This document shows positions 57,013-64,000 of a stretch of 64,000 bases of DNA, one piece after another. Each line of letters opens with the position of its first letter. Within the stretch, counting starts at the first letter, position 1. Both the position numbers and the translations under genes were made by a program. Origin of the DNA: Planctomycetaceae bacterium (GTDB lineage: Bacteria > Planctomycetota > Planctomycetia > Pirellulales > Pirellulaceae); contig JAHEBQ010000017.1 of NCBI GenBank assembly GCA_024642205.1, positions 51,024-115,023 on the forward strand, written 5' to 3'. The notes under the pieces were generated by a model, which was not told where the DNA came from, searched no databases, and saw nothing but the letters and a program-made list of their open reading frames with translations.

Positions 57013-58035
57013 CTATTCACCGCGATATTGATCTTGTTCCAAACTGCGGTCAATCTCGTTAGAGCCGTCAGAGTCAGCCTCGTCGCTTCCTTCTTCGCCA
57101 TCGGCTTGATCGGAAGCCTTTTTCGTGGGTTTTGCGTCAGCGGTTGGGGTTTTTGGAATTTTTCCCGGCTCAAATGTAACGACTTCGGCGCTGTTGCCAC
57201 GCCAGATGGTCATGGAAAGCTGTTCACGTTTGCCGCTGACACCAAAGGCGGAGAGCAATCCACGTCCTTGGGCTACATCGGATTGGGGTTGTCCTTCGCC
57301 ATTGTCGGGCAAATCCAAATCACCCCATTCCATGATGTCCGCGAGATCTTCGACCTCTTCGTCGGTTTCGACATGGTCGCCGCGAAGGACCAGCTTGATT
57401 TCACCGGTTCGCTGAACGTAGTAGATCTCTTCGGACTGCTTTTCGGTAACCAAAACGCCGACGATAGCACTTCCGGAGGATGCACTTTGCTGACGGTCAT
57501 CCCGGGCTGTCATTTGATTGTTGACCGAAAACACGCGAAGGGCCTTGAGAAACGTACGGGTTGTTGTCTGGGTTTGGCCAAGGTTGTTGCGACGAGTAAA
57601 AAGTCCAATCACGTCGACTTTGTCGCCTGGATCAAGCAATCCGCCGATGTTGCTGTCACCGGAAACCTTGATCGCGACTACTTTGAATCCCTCGGGAATC
57701 GAGATGTTATTGGCTTCCTTCTTGTTAACAATCGTCGATTTTACAATCGGCATCCCTTTGCTGAGCCGGGTTCGAATGACCATGTCCGTAATGTCTTCGA
57801 TGGAAGTCGCTGCATCTTCGGGGATGATATTGAGAGGCCAGTTTTCGATCTTGACGTTTTCCGTTGTCAGCAGCGCCTTCATGTCAAGGTGATCTGCGGC
57901 GACAAGGACCGGTCCCATTTCTGTAACTGGATTTGCGTTTGCCTGACTCCGGCCCATAACCTGGCTGATACCGATTGCGGCGATCAGACCAAACCCCACG
58001 GACAGGATCATTAGCATGAAAGATTTTGATTTCAT
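57013..58035 (-). CDS. cpaB: Tad pilus assembly protein CpaB/RcpC
   Basis: 340 residues. N-terminal signal anchor (about 5-27), then a SAF domain (about 42-110; PVLVAADHLDMKALLT, SKGMPIVKSTI) and an RcpC/CpaB beta domain (to about 220; FKVVAIKVSGDSNIGGLLDPGDKVDVIG). It is a periplasmic partner of the secretin. The acidic C-terminus of about 50 residues (EEGSDEADSDGSNE) looks disordered. Gene ATG has GAGG 12 bases upstream. Confidence 0.95.
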   Translation of the reverse strand: MKSKSFMLMILSVGFGLIAAIGISQVMGRSQANANPVTEMGPVLVAADHLDMKALLTTENVKIENWPLNIIPEDAATSIEDITDMVIRTRLSKGMPIVKSTIVNKKEANNISIPEGFKVVAIKVSGDSNIGGLLDPGDKVDVIGLFTRRNNLGQTQTTTRTFLKALRVFSVNNQMTARDDRQQSASSGSAIVGVLVTEKQSEEIYYVQRTGEIKLVLRGDHVETDEEVEDLADIMEWGDLDLPDNGEGQPQSDVAQGRGLLSAFGVSGKREQLSMTIWRGNSAEVVTFEPGKIPKTPTADAKPTKKASDQADGEEGSDEADSDGSNEIDRSLEQDQYRGE

Positions 58036-58320
58036 TGGAGTTACCTCAGCTGTAGCCTTTCAGTTGGTCGCTTGCGAACCCGAGTTGGCAAGCTATGACG
58101 GTTATGCAAGTTGGTGGAAGAAATATTGAAAACCTTCCTGGCTACATCGATCCCCATCCTGAAGATCAAATTTTCGAGTCACGGTTTGGGCTGCCAGCAG
58201 AGTCTAGGTGCCAGCAATACTGTTCATTCAAAATCGGTCGACCCATCCAATTCAATCCAAGAAATCCTCGCCTGCACTGATTGGAATCAAATTCGGCAGA
58301 ATCGGAAAAATGGATTGTGG

Positions 58321-58896
58321 TCAGATCAAAAGTCCCATCCAGGCAAAATACAGCACGGTGCCGATTGCCAGTGGGATTCCATAAGGCAATAGTCGCATCG
58401 AAGTCTTTCGTTCGGTCGCGATTTCAGCCAAAGCCTCCGGATCCCGGATGGTGGAAATTTCGTTGAGGATGAAGAAGAACTGATTGAAATGTTTTTTTCC
58501 TTCTCCAGCCGAGATGATCATGATTATGGCGAGAATTGCTCCAACGATCGCCGAAACGCAAAACGCATAAAAGGTAATGCTGCAGTGCACCCAGGCGCCA
58601 ATGGCCGCCATCATTTTGACATCGCCAGCTCCCATGCCACCGATCGCATAGGCCGGCAACAGGGTTGCGACGCCAACGGCGGTTCCTGCGAGGCTCCACA
58701 TCAATCCGATGTGCCAGCCTTCGCCTGTCATGCCGTAATAAATCGAACTCCACATCCAACCTGCGATGATCATTGGGAATGTCAGCTTGTTGGGGACACG
58801 CAGTTCTTTACCGTCGATATAGGCGGCAATTATTGCAAAAATGCTCACGGCCCAATAAACCCAGTTATCAGCCATGGTTGCCAGAATTTCAGTCAT
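58321..58896 (-). CDS. cpaA: Prepilin peptidase CpaA/TadV (A24 family)
   Basis: 191 residues, six hydrophobic helices. Aspartate protease residues Asp28 (AAYIDGKELRVPN) and Asp92 in the GMGAGDVKM motif are intact, so it should process the Flp prepilin after Gly17. No methyltransferase domain, as usual for TadV. AGGAG lies eight bases before the ATG. Located between the short flp leader region and cpaB. Confidence 0.95.
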   Translation of the reverse strand: MTEILATMADNWVYWAVSIFAIIAAYIDGKELRVPNKLTFPMIIAGWMWSSIYYGMTGEGWHIGLMWSLAGTAVGVATLLPAYAIGGMGAGDVKMMAAIGAWVHCSITFYAFCVSAIVGAILAIIMIISAGEGKKHFNQFFFILNEISTIRDPEALAEIATERKTSMRLLPYGIPLAIGTVLYFAWMGLLI

Positions 58897-58968
58897 CTAT
58901 TTATCTCCTGCACCCAGTGTTGTGTTCATGCTCAGTCGTTGCGAGTTAGCTCGTCAGTGACAACTTTC

Positions 58969-59079
58969 TCAAAATCGCAATGTGAAAAGGTAGCTCGCAA
59001 TAACTGCGATCAAGGTAAAAAAGCAACAAACCATCTCAAAGGCTTGTTGATAGGTTCCGGCAGAAATAAACCACTCCAT
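58969..59079 (-). CDS. Possible 36-residue single-helix membrane peptide
   Basis: An ATG at 59079 gives MEWFISAGTYQQAFEMVCC, followed by a hydrophobic stretch ending LFTLRF and a TGA. About residues 14-34 would form one membrane helix. It lies in the flp-cpaA gap in the same direction. Start context (GAGAAAG) is weak; the frame could be chance. I recognise no Tad component of this size. Confidence 0.35.
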   Translation of the reverse strand: MEWFISAGTYQQAFEMVCCFFTLIAVIASYLFTLRF

Positions 59080-59163
59080 TTGACTTTCTCGATCCAAACA
59101 GCGTTTACATGATTGACTTCAGAATGAACCTGGTACTTGATCTTCAATTTGTCGTTAGCGCGG

Positions 59164-59197
59164 AAAAAGCCCGCTTCGGCAAACGAGCCGAAGGGGC
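59164..59197 (-). terminator. Intrinsic terminator after flp
   Basis: Stem GCCCCTTCGGC with GCCGAAGCGGGC (59069-independent; 59169-59180 and 59187-59197 on the plus strand) with one bulged base, 6-base loop, and TTTTT on the minus strand. A second 8-base hairpin (59212-59231) lies between it and the flp stop. Together they should release most flp mRNA before cpaA, giving much more pilin than assembly proteins. Confidence 0.75.
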
Positions 59198-59236
59198 ATT
59201 TATCAGTGCGACACCCATCAGGCGATGGGTGAACAA

Positions 59237-59440
59237 CTAGTTAGCAACGCCACCGCCAACGCCAGTAGCGTTCATTTGAGTCGTTACATTCTGGAAGGCT
59301 GAGTTCGCAGCTGTTCCGACAGCCTGGATCGCTGTCAAACAAACGATAACGATCAATGCAAGCATGATCGCGTACTCGACGGCCGTTGGGCCATCTTCAG
59401 ACTTCATGAACTTCTGTACTTTGGTGATAATACTCTTCAT
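59237..59440 (-). CDS. flp: Flp/Fap type IVb pilin
   Basis: 67 residues from the ATG at 59440, which has GGAGG eight bases before it (the frame is open further upstream to 59491). Short charged leader, then the cleavage site Gly17|Pro18 and mature PTAVEYAIMLALIVIV: Glu5 and Tyr6 of the Flp motif are present. Processed by the CpaA-type peptidase and assembled into bundle-forming pili for tight adhesion. Its strong ribosome-binding site and own terminator suggest high expression. Confidence 0.95.
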   Translation of the reverse strand: MKSIITKVQKFMKSEDGPTAVEYAIMLALIVIVCLTAIQAVGTAANSAFQNVTTQMNATGVGGGVAN

Positions 59441-59948
59441 AGTGTCTTTCCTCCGACGGATAGGACTCGCCCGTGTGGGCGTTTGAACCAAAACATTTGG
59501 CTCGCAAATTAAAACGGGCTGGGCTGACCAAGTGGATGAGCACCTGTCCTGCTAATGTCAGCTGTCCCACAAAAACGTTTTGCTTTTCAGAGAAAAGCGT
59601 GCAGGTTAACGTTGCCCCGGATCACCGAATCAACGTGAGTCGAATGTGTTCTTTGGTGTAACGTCCGACTCACTAGAAACCTAAGACACTTTCTGGCTTA
59701 GTCAAACTTTAAGGGTTAAATAAAAACGAATTAAGTTGCCGGCGCCCTGGATTAGGTAGTTCATGGTCGGCTCGTACCGGATAACCGTCATAACAGTCCG
59801 GTACTTCCGTTACATGTTTCAAAACCCCAGCAGGGAGTCCGGGAGAAACAGATCTTGTCAGGTGGGGATTGTTTCGGCGGACGGGTCGGCGGCCAATCGC
59901 ACGACGGAACCTGTACCTCGGAGGCGAGTGAGGTCCAGCCACATTGGG
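59441..59948. other. flp upstream region
   Basis: 508 bases between the kinase stop and flp, both on the minus strand. It should hold the flp promoter. A CGCCC/GGGCG hairpin lies in the flp leader near 59466-59481, and an 8-base inverted repeat GTGAGTCG/CGACTCAC (59635-59642, 59666-59673) could be an operator. No gene is recognised. Confidence 0.45.
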
Positions 59949-61616
59949 TCAGAGGCTGCGCGAATCGTTTTGGTTTTTGCGGCGCCGATAATATTTCAGC
60001 CCGGAAAAAAAGAAGCAGGCGGCCGAAACCATGCCAAACAACGTCAACGCGTTTTTGGGGTACAACGCCATCACGATCGAAGTCAGGAACAAGGCAACCG
60101 CCTGGATGTAGAACGAGCCCGACAGAATCCCGGCCTTGATCAGGAACACCATTCCTGCCACCACCGCCAAGAGGGGTGCGAGCGACAAAACCGGTAGCCC
60201 CAGCGTCGCTTCCAGCGGAAACAAGAAAGCAACGCAACACATTGCAGCAGCCCAAACATGCGCAATCTGGCGTTCCACGAAGGTAACCGGCCCCATACGT
60301 CGCCGGAATATCCAGAATACGACAGCCCAGGCCCCCAAGCCAAATGTCCACATCAGCCAATAGTGAAAACGGTTTTCATCTCCCAACGAAAACAGGACAT
60401 TGGTGGCGAAGCAGGCGACCAGTAACACGAGACTGTGCCACATCCAGAGGAGCCCCCAGTTTTCCAGAATAACTGCATGATGGGTTTCGCGGAAAACGTT
60501 TCCAATGATTTGTCCGAAGCGCCCTTCGCTGGCTGTGACTGACTCGTTATTCAAAAAAGCCTTCAGGTCTTTGCTCAATTCGCCGGCGTTTGGGTAACGC
60601 AGGTCTTGAGGTTTCTGCATCGACCGCATCGCGATCATTTCCAGACGACGGTCGACCCGTCGATTCAGGACACGCGGGGCAACCGGGTCCTGCTCCAGAA
60701 CCATCAGAACGGTTTCCACGGGAGACGATCCCTGGAACGGCGGGTGTCCCGTCAACATGTGATAGAGAATCGCGCCCAGACTGTAAACATCACTGGCAAT
60801 TCCGACTTGCCCGCGAGCACCGGCAGCCTGTTCCGGGGACATGTAGGAAGGTGTGCCCAGAACAGCCCCTGAGCGTGTCAGGCTCATGTGGCTTTCCGCT
60901 TCTTTGGCCAATCCGAAATCGGCAACAAAGGCTCTACCATTATCATCAAGCAGAATGTTGGATGGTTTCAAGTCACGATGAAGGATTCCTTGTTGATGTG
61001 CATAACTGATGGCTTCGCTGATCTCAGCCATCACCCTGGCGGCACGTTGAGGAGGCATCGGACCGCGCCCGAGCCGTTCGGAGAGTGATTGGCCGGGAAT
61101 CAGCTGCATGCAAAAAAAACTGCGGCCCTGTTGCTCGCCGATTTCGTAGATCGGGATGATATTCGGGTGACTCAATCTGGAAACAGCCACGGCTTCGGCG
61201 TCGAATCGTTGACGATCGGATTCGCTGGCAAAATCACCCTTTAGAATCATCTTGATCGCAACGGTCTGGTTATCGCTGATCCGAGTCGCGCGATAAACGA
61301 TTCCCATGCCGCCGCGGCCAATTTCTTCCTCCAACCGGTAGTCGCCAAAATCGAAGGGCAATTCAAATTGGGGGATGACCGGTTCACTGCCCGACGAAAA
61401 TGACCCCCGGCTTTTCTCTTTCGCGGCTGCGTCGGTGACGACGATTGTGCCCCATAATTCACGCAGGTCGGATTCGAACCGGGGGTGTTTGCGGCAAGCC
61501 TCTTCCAGGTCGACAGGATCGCCTTGGTTCGCGCGATCGGCCAGTTGAGTGACGAGGATGGCGAGTTCCTGTTCGGTATCTTCGTCGGACTGCTGGTTGA
61601 AAGAGTCGTTCGCCAC
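59949..61616 (-). CDS. Ser/Thr protein kinase with polytopic membrane domain (ECF-linked)
   Basis: 555 residues. N-terminal 90 residues hold a cytoplasmic region like those that precede planctomycete ECF-linked kinases (DLEEACRKHPRFESDLRELW). The PknB-like kinase domain (about 92-355) is intact: GRGGMG loop (100-105), Lys122, HRDLKPSN with Asp215, DFG (233-235), SPE, SDVYSLGAILYHMLTG. Residues about 385-545 form around six transmembrane helices, ending in a short basic tail. It is encoded 20 bases after the ECF sigma factor, so the pair is an ECF-STK module. The kinase may phosphorylate the sigma factor or a regulator of it. Confidence 0.95.
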   Translation of the reverse strand: MANDSFNQQSDEDTEQELAILVTQLADRANQGDPVDLEEACRKHPRFESDLRELWGTIVVTDAAAKEKSRGSFSSGSEPVIPQFELPFDFGDYRLEEEIGRGGMGIVYRATRISDNQTVAIKMILKGDFASESDRQRFDAEAVAVSRLSHPNIIPIYEIGEQQGRSFFCMQLIPGQSLSERLGRGPMPPQRAARVMAEISEAISYAHQQGILHRDLKPSNILLDDNGRAFVADFGLAKEAESHMSLTRSGAVLGTPSYMSPEQAAGARGQVGIASDVYSLGAILYHMLTGHPPFQGSSPVETVLMVLEQDPVAPRVLNRRVDRRLEMIAMRSMQKPQDLRYPNAGELSKDLKAFLNNESVTASEGRFGQIIGNVFRETHHAVILENWGLLWMWHSLVLLVACFATNVLFSLGDENRFHYWLMWTFGLGAWAVVFWIFRRRMGPVTFVERQIAHVWAAAMCCVAFLFPLEATLGLPVLSLAPLLAVVAGMVFLIKAGILSGSFYIQAVALFLTSIVMALYPKNALTLFGMVSAACFFFSGLKYYRRRKNQNDSRSL

Positions 61617-61636
61617 TGGTTTAACCGTGCAAGAAA

Positions 61637-62278
61637 CTAGGATTCACTGATCTGCGAACTACCCTGTAGAACCAATTTCAAACGCCGAATGGCCCGCAGG
61701 TAACGCATGCTGGCAGCGGGTTCAGTGAGTCCCAGGATCTGCCCGATTTCCTGATTGGACAACTGCTCGTAATGACGCATGATGATGATCTCGCTGTCTT
61801 TCTCTTCGAGCAGGGAAATCGATGCTTCGACCTTGATGGCCATTTCTTTTTGAAGTGCCGCGGCCGCGGGCGTGAGTTTGGAATCCCCAAGTATCGACGC
61901 CAACTGAATCGAAGACTGGTCGTATCCCCGTGGCGCGGCCAGTTGTTGTTCCCTGTCAACCGATCGTTTCGCCGAAACACGGTGCCGCCGATGGGCGTCA
62001 ATGATTCGGTCTTTGGCGATCTGTCGGAGCCACAGATGGAATGGCATGATCGGTTCATCCAGATACCGTTGAAGTCGTCGATTGGCTTCAATCAAGACGT
62101 CTTGCAGCACGTCGCTTACGTCTACCCGCTTTTGAATCTTGTGGTCCAAACGCATGCGGATCAACTGGCGGAGCGAGTTTCGGTGCCGATCCATTAATTG
62201 GTTTACTGCCGACGAATCGCCATCTTTGGCTTTCGCGATCAGTTGTTCAGTATGGATTTTTTCCGGCCACATGTTCAT
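61637..62278 (-). CDS. ECF-type sigma factor paired with a Ser/Thr kinase
   Basis: 213 residues. Region 2 (about 13-95; VDVSDVLQDVLIEANRRL and WLRQIAKDRIIDAHRRH) and region 4 (about 157-205; SEIIIMRHYEQLSNQEIGQIL..., TEPAASMRYLRAIRRLK) are clear. The linker is about 55 residues with Gln/Ser-rich sequence. No fused domain. Followed after 20 bases by the membrane Ser/Thr kinase; such ECF-STK pairs are a known planctomycete theme. Regulon unknown; flp, 2 kb downstream, is a candidate only by position. An ATG two codons later is equally possible as start. Confidence 0.95.
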   Translation of the reverse strand: MNMWPEKIHTEQLIAKAKDGDSSAVNQLMDRHRNSLRQLIRMRLDHKIQKRVDVSDVLQDVLIEANRRLQRYLDEPIMPFHLWLRQIAKDRIIDAHRRHRVSAKRSVDREQQLAAPRGYDQSSIQLASILGDSKLTPAAAALQKEMAIKVEASISLLEEKDSEIIIMRHYEQLSNQEIGQILGLTEPAASMRYLRAIRRLKLVLQGSSQISES

Positions 62279-62450
62279 ATTATCATCAAAAATTCAGTGT
62301 GGGATATACCGCTGCGCGTGACGTCAACCATTCGCTAACAATTAATACGTGGTTCAGCCGCAATTGGATGTGCGCCAATCGGTCTCAACTCGACATTGGT
62401 CTCCTCTGGGCGGCGCGATTGCCGTCCGATCGCGCCGCTGAGCGGGATAT

Positions 62451-63644
62451 TCAGCTTGTGAGGCGATAAAGTGCCTTGATCAATGTGTCGACCTGCGTCG
62501 TATTATTGTAAAGATGGCTTGAAACGCGGATGTTCCAGTTGTTTTTCCCGCTGATGATCGGAACTTCGATGGCGATTTGTTCCCAAAGCTGGCTCTGCAA
62601 GCTCGACCAGTCGCCCGGTGGCAAGGGAACATGAGTCATCGAGCCGTACCAACCCTCGCTTCGGTTACCGATGGGCGTCGTTCCCAATAACTCCGTGAGT
62701 CTCTCTTCAGCATAATTCGCCAGCCATCGCGAACGATCCCGAAACGCCGCCAGTCCAATTCCCTCCATGAATTCGATCGCAGCCGGAGCGCTGAGGAAAG
62801 GGCTGGGGTCACGCGAGCCGATCCAGGTAAATTCTTCATCCCACGTTTCCGGGACTGCCGGGAGCAATCGCCCCCAGCTCTTGATCGGTGGCTGAATGAC
62901 TGAGTGCCATTTCGGATTGACGTACAGAAACCCGCTTCCCAGAACCCCACACAACCACTTGTGCAGGCTCGCCGTATAGAAATCGCAATTCAGTTCGTCA
63001 ATGGAAAGTTCGACCTGGGCCGGCGCATGGGGGCCATCGACGCAAACCGCGATCTCGCGCTTGGCAAACGCGTCACAAATCTGTTTGATCGGCATGATCA
63101 ATGCGGTCGCCGAAGTGATGTGGCTGACGATCAGCAGTCGCGTTCTATCCGTTGCTCCGGCCACCAGAGCGTCAACGATTTGATCCTGCGACTCAAACCG
63201 TTCAGGGAGCGTAAGGGAGACCAGTTTCGCGCCGTTTCGATCGCAGGCCCGCTGCCAGATTCGATGAACGGCTCCATACTCGTGATCATTGATCAGAACT
63301 TCATCGCCTGCACGCAGCACGAAACTATGGGCAACGACATTCATCCCATACGTCGCGTTGTCGACAAACACCAGTCGGTCAGTGGAGGTACCCACGAATT
63401 CGGCAACGGAAACACGAGCTTCCAGCATCGCCGATTCCATTTGCCGGAGGTAGAAATCCATCGGCTGTTCATCAAGCCGATCGATCCATCCCCTCCGGGC
63501 GTAGCGCACGCAGTTGGGCTGAAGGCCAAACGAGCCATGATTCAGATAGATCGAATCGCTTCGCAATCGCCATTGCGCCGCCAGGTCGTGCCAGTCCTGG
63601 TCGCTCGATGGATCCCGGTACCGTTTTTCGGATATTTGATTCAT
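62451..63644 (-). CDS. Class V aminotransferase-like PLP enzyme (isopenicillin N epimerase-like)
   Basis: 397 residues from the ATG at 63644; the frame extends to a GTG at 63668. AGGGGA lies against the ATG at 63644, too close to help it, so the start is open. Fold-type I PLP enzyme: IYLNHGSFG start, NATYGMNVV, DGPHAPAQVELSIDELNCDFYTASLHKWLCG (in parts) with PLP lysine Lys229 in SLHKWLCG. The group includes isopenicillin N epimerase, cysteine desulfurase and related enzymes of amine metabolism. Exact reaction unknown. Confidence 0.87.
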   Translation of the reverse strand: MNQISEKRYRDPSSDQDWHDLAAQWRLRSDSIYLNHGSFGLQPNCVRYARRGWIDRLDEQPMDFYLRQMESAMLEARVSVAEFVGTSTDRLVFVDNATYGMNVVAHSFVLRAGDEVLINDHEYGAVHRIWQRACDRNGAKLVSLTLPERFESQDQIVDALVAGATDRTRLLIVSHITSATALIMPIKQICDAFAKREIAVCVDGPHAPAQVELSIDELNCDFYTASLHKWLCGVLGSGFLYVNPKWHSVIQPPIKSWGRLLPAVPETWDEEFTWIGSRDPSPFLSAPAAIEFMEGIGLAAFRDRSRWLANYAEERLTELLGTTPIGNRSEGWYGSMTHVPLPPGDWSSLQSQLWEQIAIEVPIISGKNNWNIRVSSHLYNNTTQVDTLIKALYRLTS

Positions 63645-63796
63645 TCCCCTATTTGAATCTCTGGACACAAATGGTCAATGGACTACCCGGCGCCGGTGGC
63701 AATTCCATGCCTGTCCTCCCAACGGGAGATCGGTGCGACCGACACGCCTGGCGGATTTTCGAAGCTGGCAAATTGTCGCGGAATTGAAATGGTCCC

Positions 63797-63831
63797 AAAA
63801 AAAAGTCGCGACGGAAGATCCAGTCGCGACT
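63797..63831 (-). terminator. Intrinsic terminator of the glutamine synthetase gene
   Basis: Arms AGTCGCGAC/GTCGCGACT (63804-63812, 63823-63831), 10-base loop, then seven to eight T on the minus strand. It lies 27 bases after the glutamine synthetase stop. Confidence 0.85.
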
Positions 63832-63857
63832 CTTGGGATTTTGGCTGGTACGTAAGC

Positions 63858-64000
63858 CTAGACCGTCACCATGGCGCCTTTTACCGTTTTGACAATCTCT
63901 GCTGCCACTTTGTAGGGATCTGCGTTGGAAGCCGGACGGCGATCTTCCAGCCAGCCTTTCCAGCCATTGGTTACCGTGGCGACAGGAATTCGAATCGAGG
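63858..64000 (-). CDS. Glutamine synthetase, C-terminal end (type II-like), truncated by the window
   Basis: 47 codons of a longer gene that continues beyond base 64000. The frame reads SIRIPVATVTNGWKGWLEDRR, then PASNADPYKVAAEIVKT and a short tail ending at TAG 63860. The SIRIP...EDRRP.SN.DPY pattern is the substrate-binding end of eukaryote-like type II glutamine synthetases, which form glutamine from glutamate and ammonia with ATP. The catalytic part is not visible, so the subtype is inferred from this end only. Confidence 0.8.
   Translation of the reverse strand, partial: SIRIPVATVTNGWKGWLEDRRPASNADPYKVAAEIVKTVKGAMVTV

Noticed and set aside
56989..58014. 341-codon open frame on the plus strand
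   Set aside because: It is exactly antisense to cpaB, a clear Tad gene with intact domains; an artefact of the GC-rich third codon positions.
1..64000. CRISPR arrays, tRNA and rRNA genes
   Set aside because: No regularly spaced direct repeats or cloverleaf-like sequences were found on reading the intergenic regions, though a short tRNA could be missed without a computed scan.

Overview
The window looks like chromosome from a planctomycete of the Pirellula/Rhodopirellula type. This rests on gene content, since no rRNA is present. Pointers are two secreted formylglycine sulfatases, an ECF sigma factor paired with a membrane Ser/Thr kinase, a sigma factor paired with a FecR-type membrane protein, a PEP-CTERM NHL protein, DUF3467 and DUF3127 proteins, a Tad/Flp pilus locus, weak or absent Shine-Dalgarno sites at many genes, and mixed gene orientation with few long operons. 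Most genes are ordinary chromosomal genes; I see no phage, CRISPR array, plasmid functions, tRNA or rRNA.

Layout. 1-7.3 kb (+): 3' part of rseP, a DUF3127 protein with an SSB-like tail, a sulfatase with a SpoU methyltransferase close behind, and a membrane pseudokinase. 7.5-19.3 kb (-): an RNase Z-like/hemW pair (TGATG overlap), pgk, a DUF3467 protein, then a sigma factor coupled by an ATGA overlap to a 2220-residue FecR-VIT-vWA-TPR protein. 19.3-20.9 kb: decayed DNA with a kinase pseudogene and a small inverted-repeat element. 20.9-23.9 kb (+): asparaginase I, a secreted SUMF1-domain protein and a decayed tandem copy of it. 23.9-27 kb (-): cdsA, uppS and purA. 27-34.3 kb: mostly uncharacterised genes in both directions, including a thioredoxin-fold protein lacking its CxxC, a XerC/D recombinase and an XRE-type regulator. 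34.3-42.7 kb: gene-poor accessory stretch with a second sulfatase, an NHL/PEP-CTERM protein, a GH16 lipoprotein, an AlkX-like glycosylase and long empty spacers.

42.7-53.8 kb: core genes rpmI, rplT, pheS, pheT (lacking its tRNA-binding insert), a GT4 glycosyltransferase, a membrane protein, a threonine synthase and polA. 53.9-59.5 kb (-): Tad pilus genes flp, cpaA, cpaB, cpaC and cpaE, separated by hairpins and with no motor ATPase or platform gene. 59.9-62.3 kb (-): ECF sigma factor and transmembrane Ser/Thr kinase. 62.4-64 kb (-): a class V aminotransferase and the 3' end of a type II-like glutamine synthetase.

Functionally, the sulfatases, GH16 enzyme and NHL protein fit a surface-living degrader of sulfated marine polysaccharides, and the Flp pilus fits attachment. 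The two sigma-factor modules each pair a sigma factor with a membrane-bound sensor. The most notable candidate system is the sigma factor with the giant FecR-VIT-vWA protein at 12.0-19.3 kb. Start sites were adjusted where signal peptides, overlaps or Shine-Dalgarno spacing favoured an internal start.
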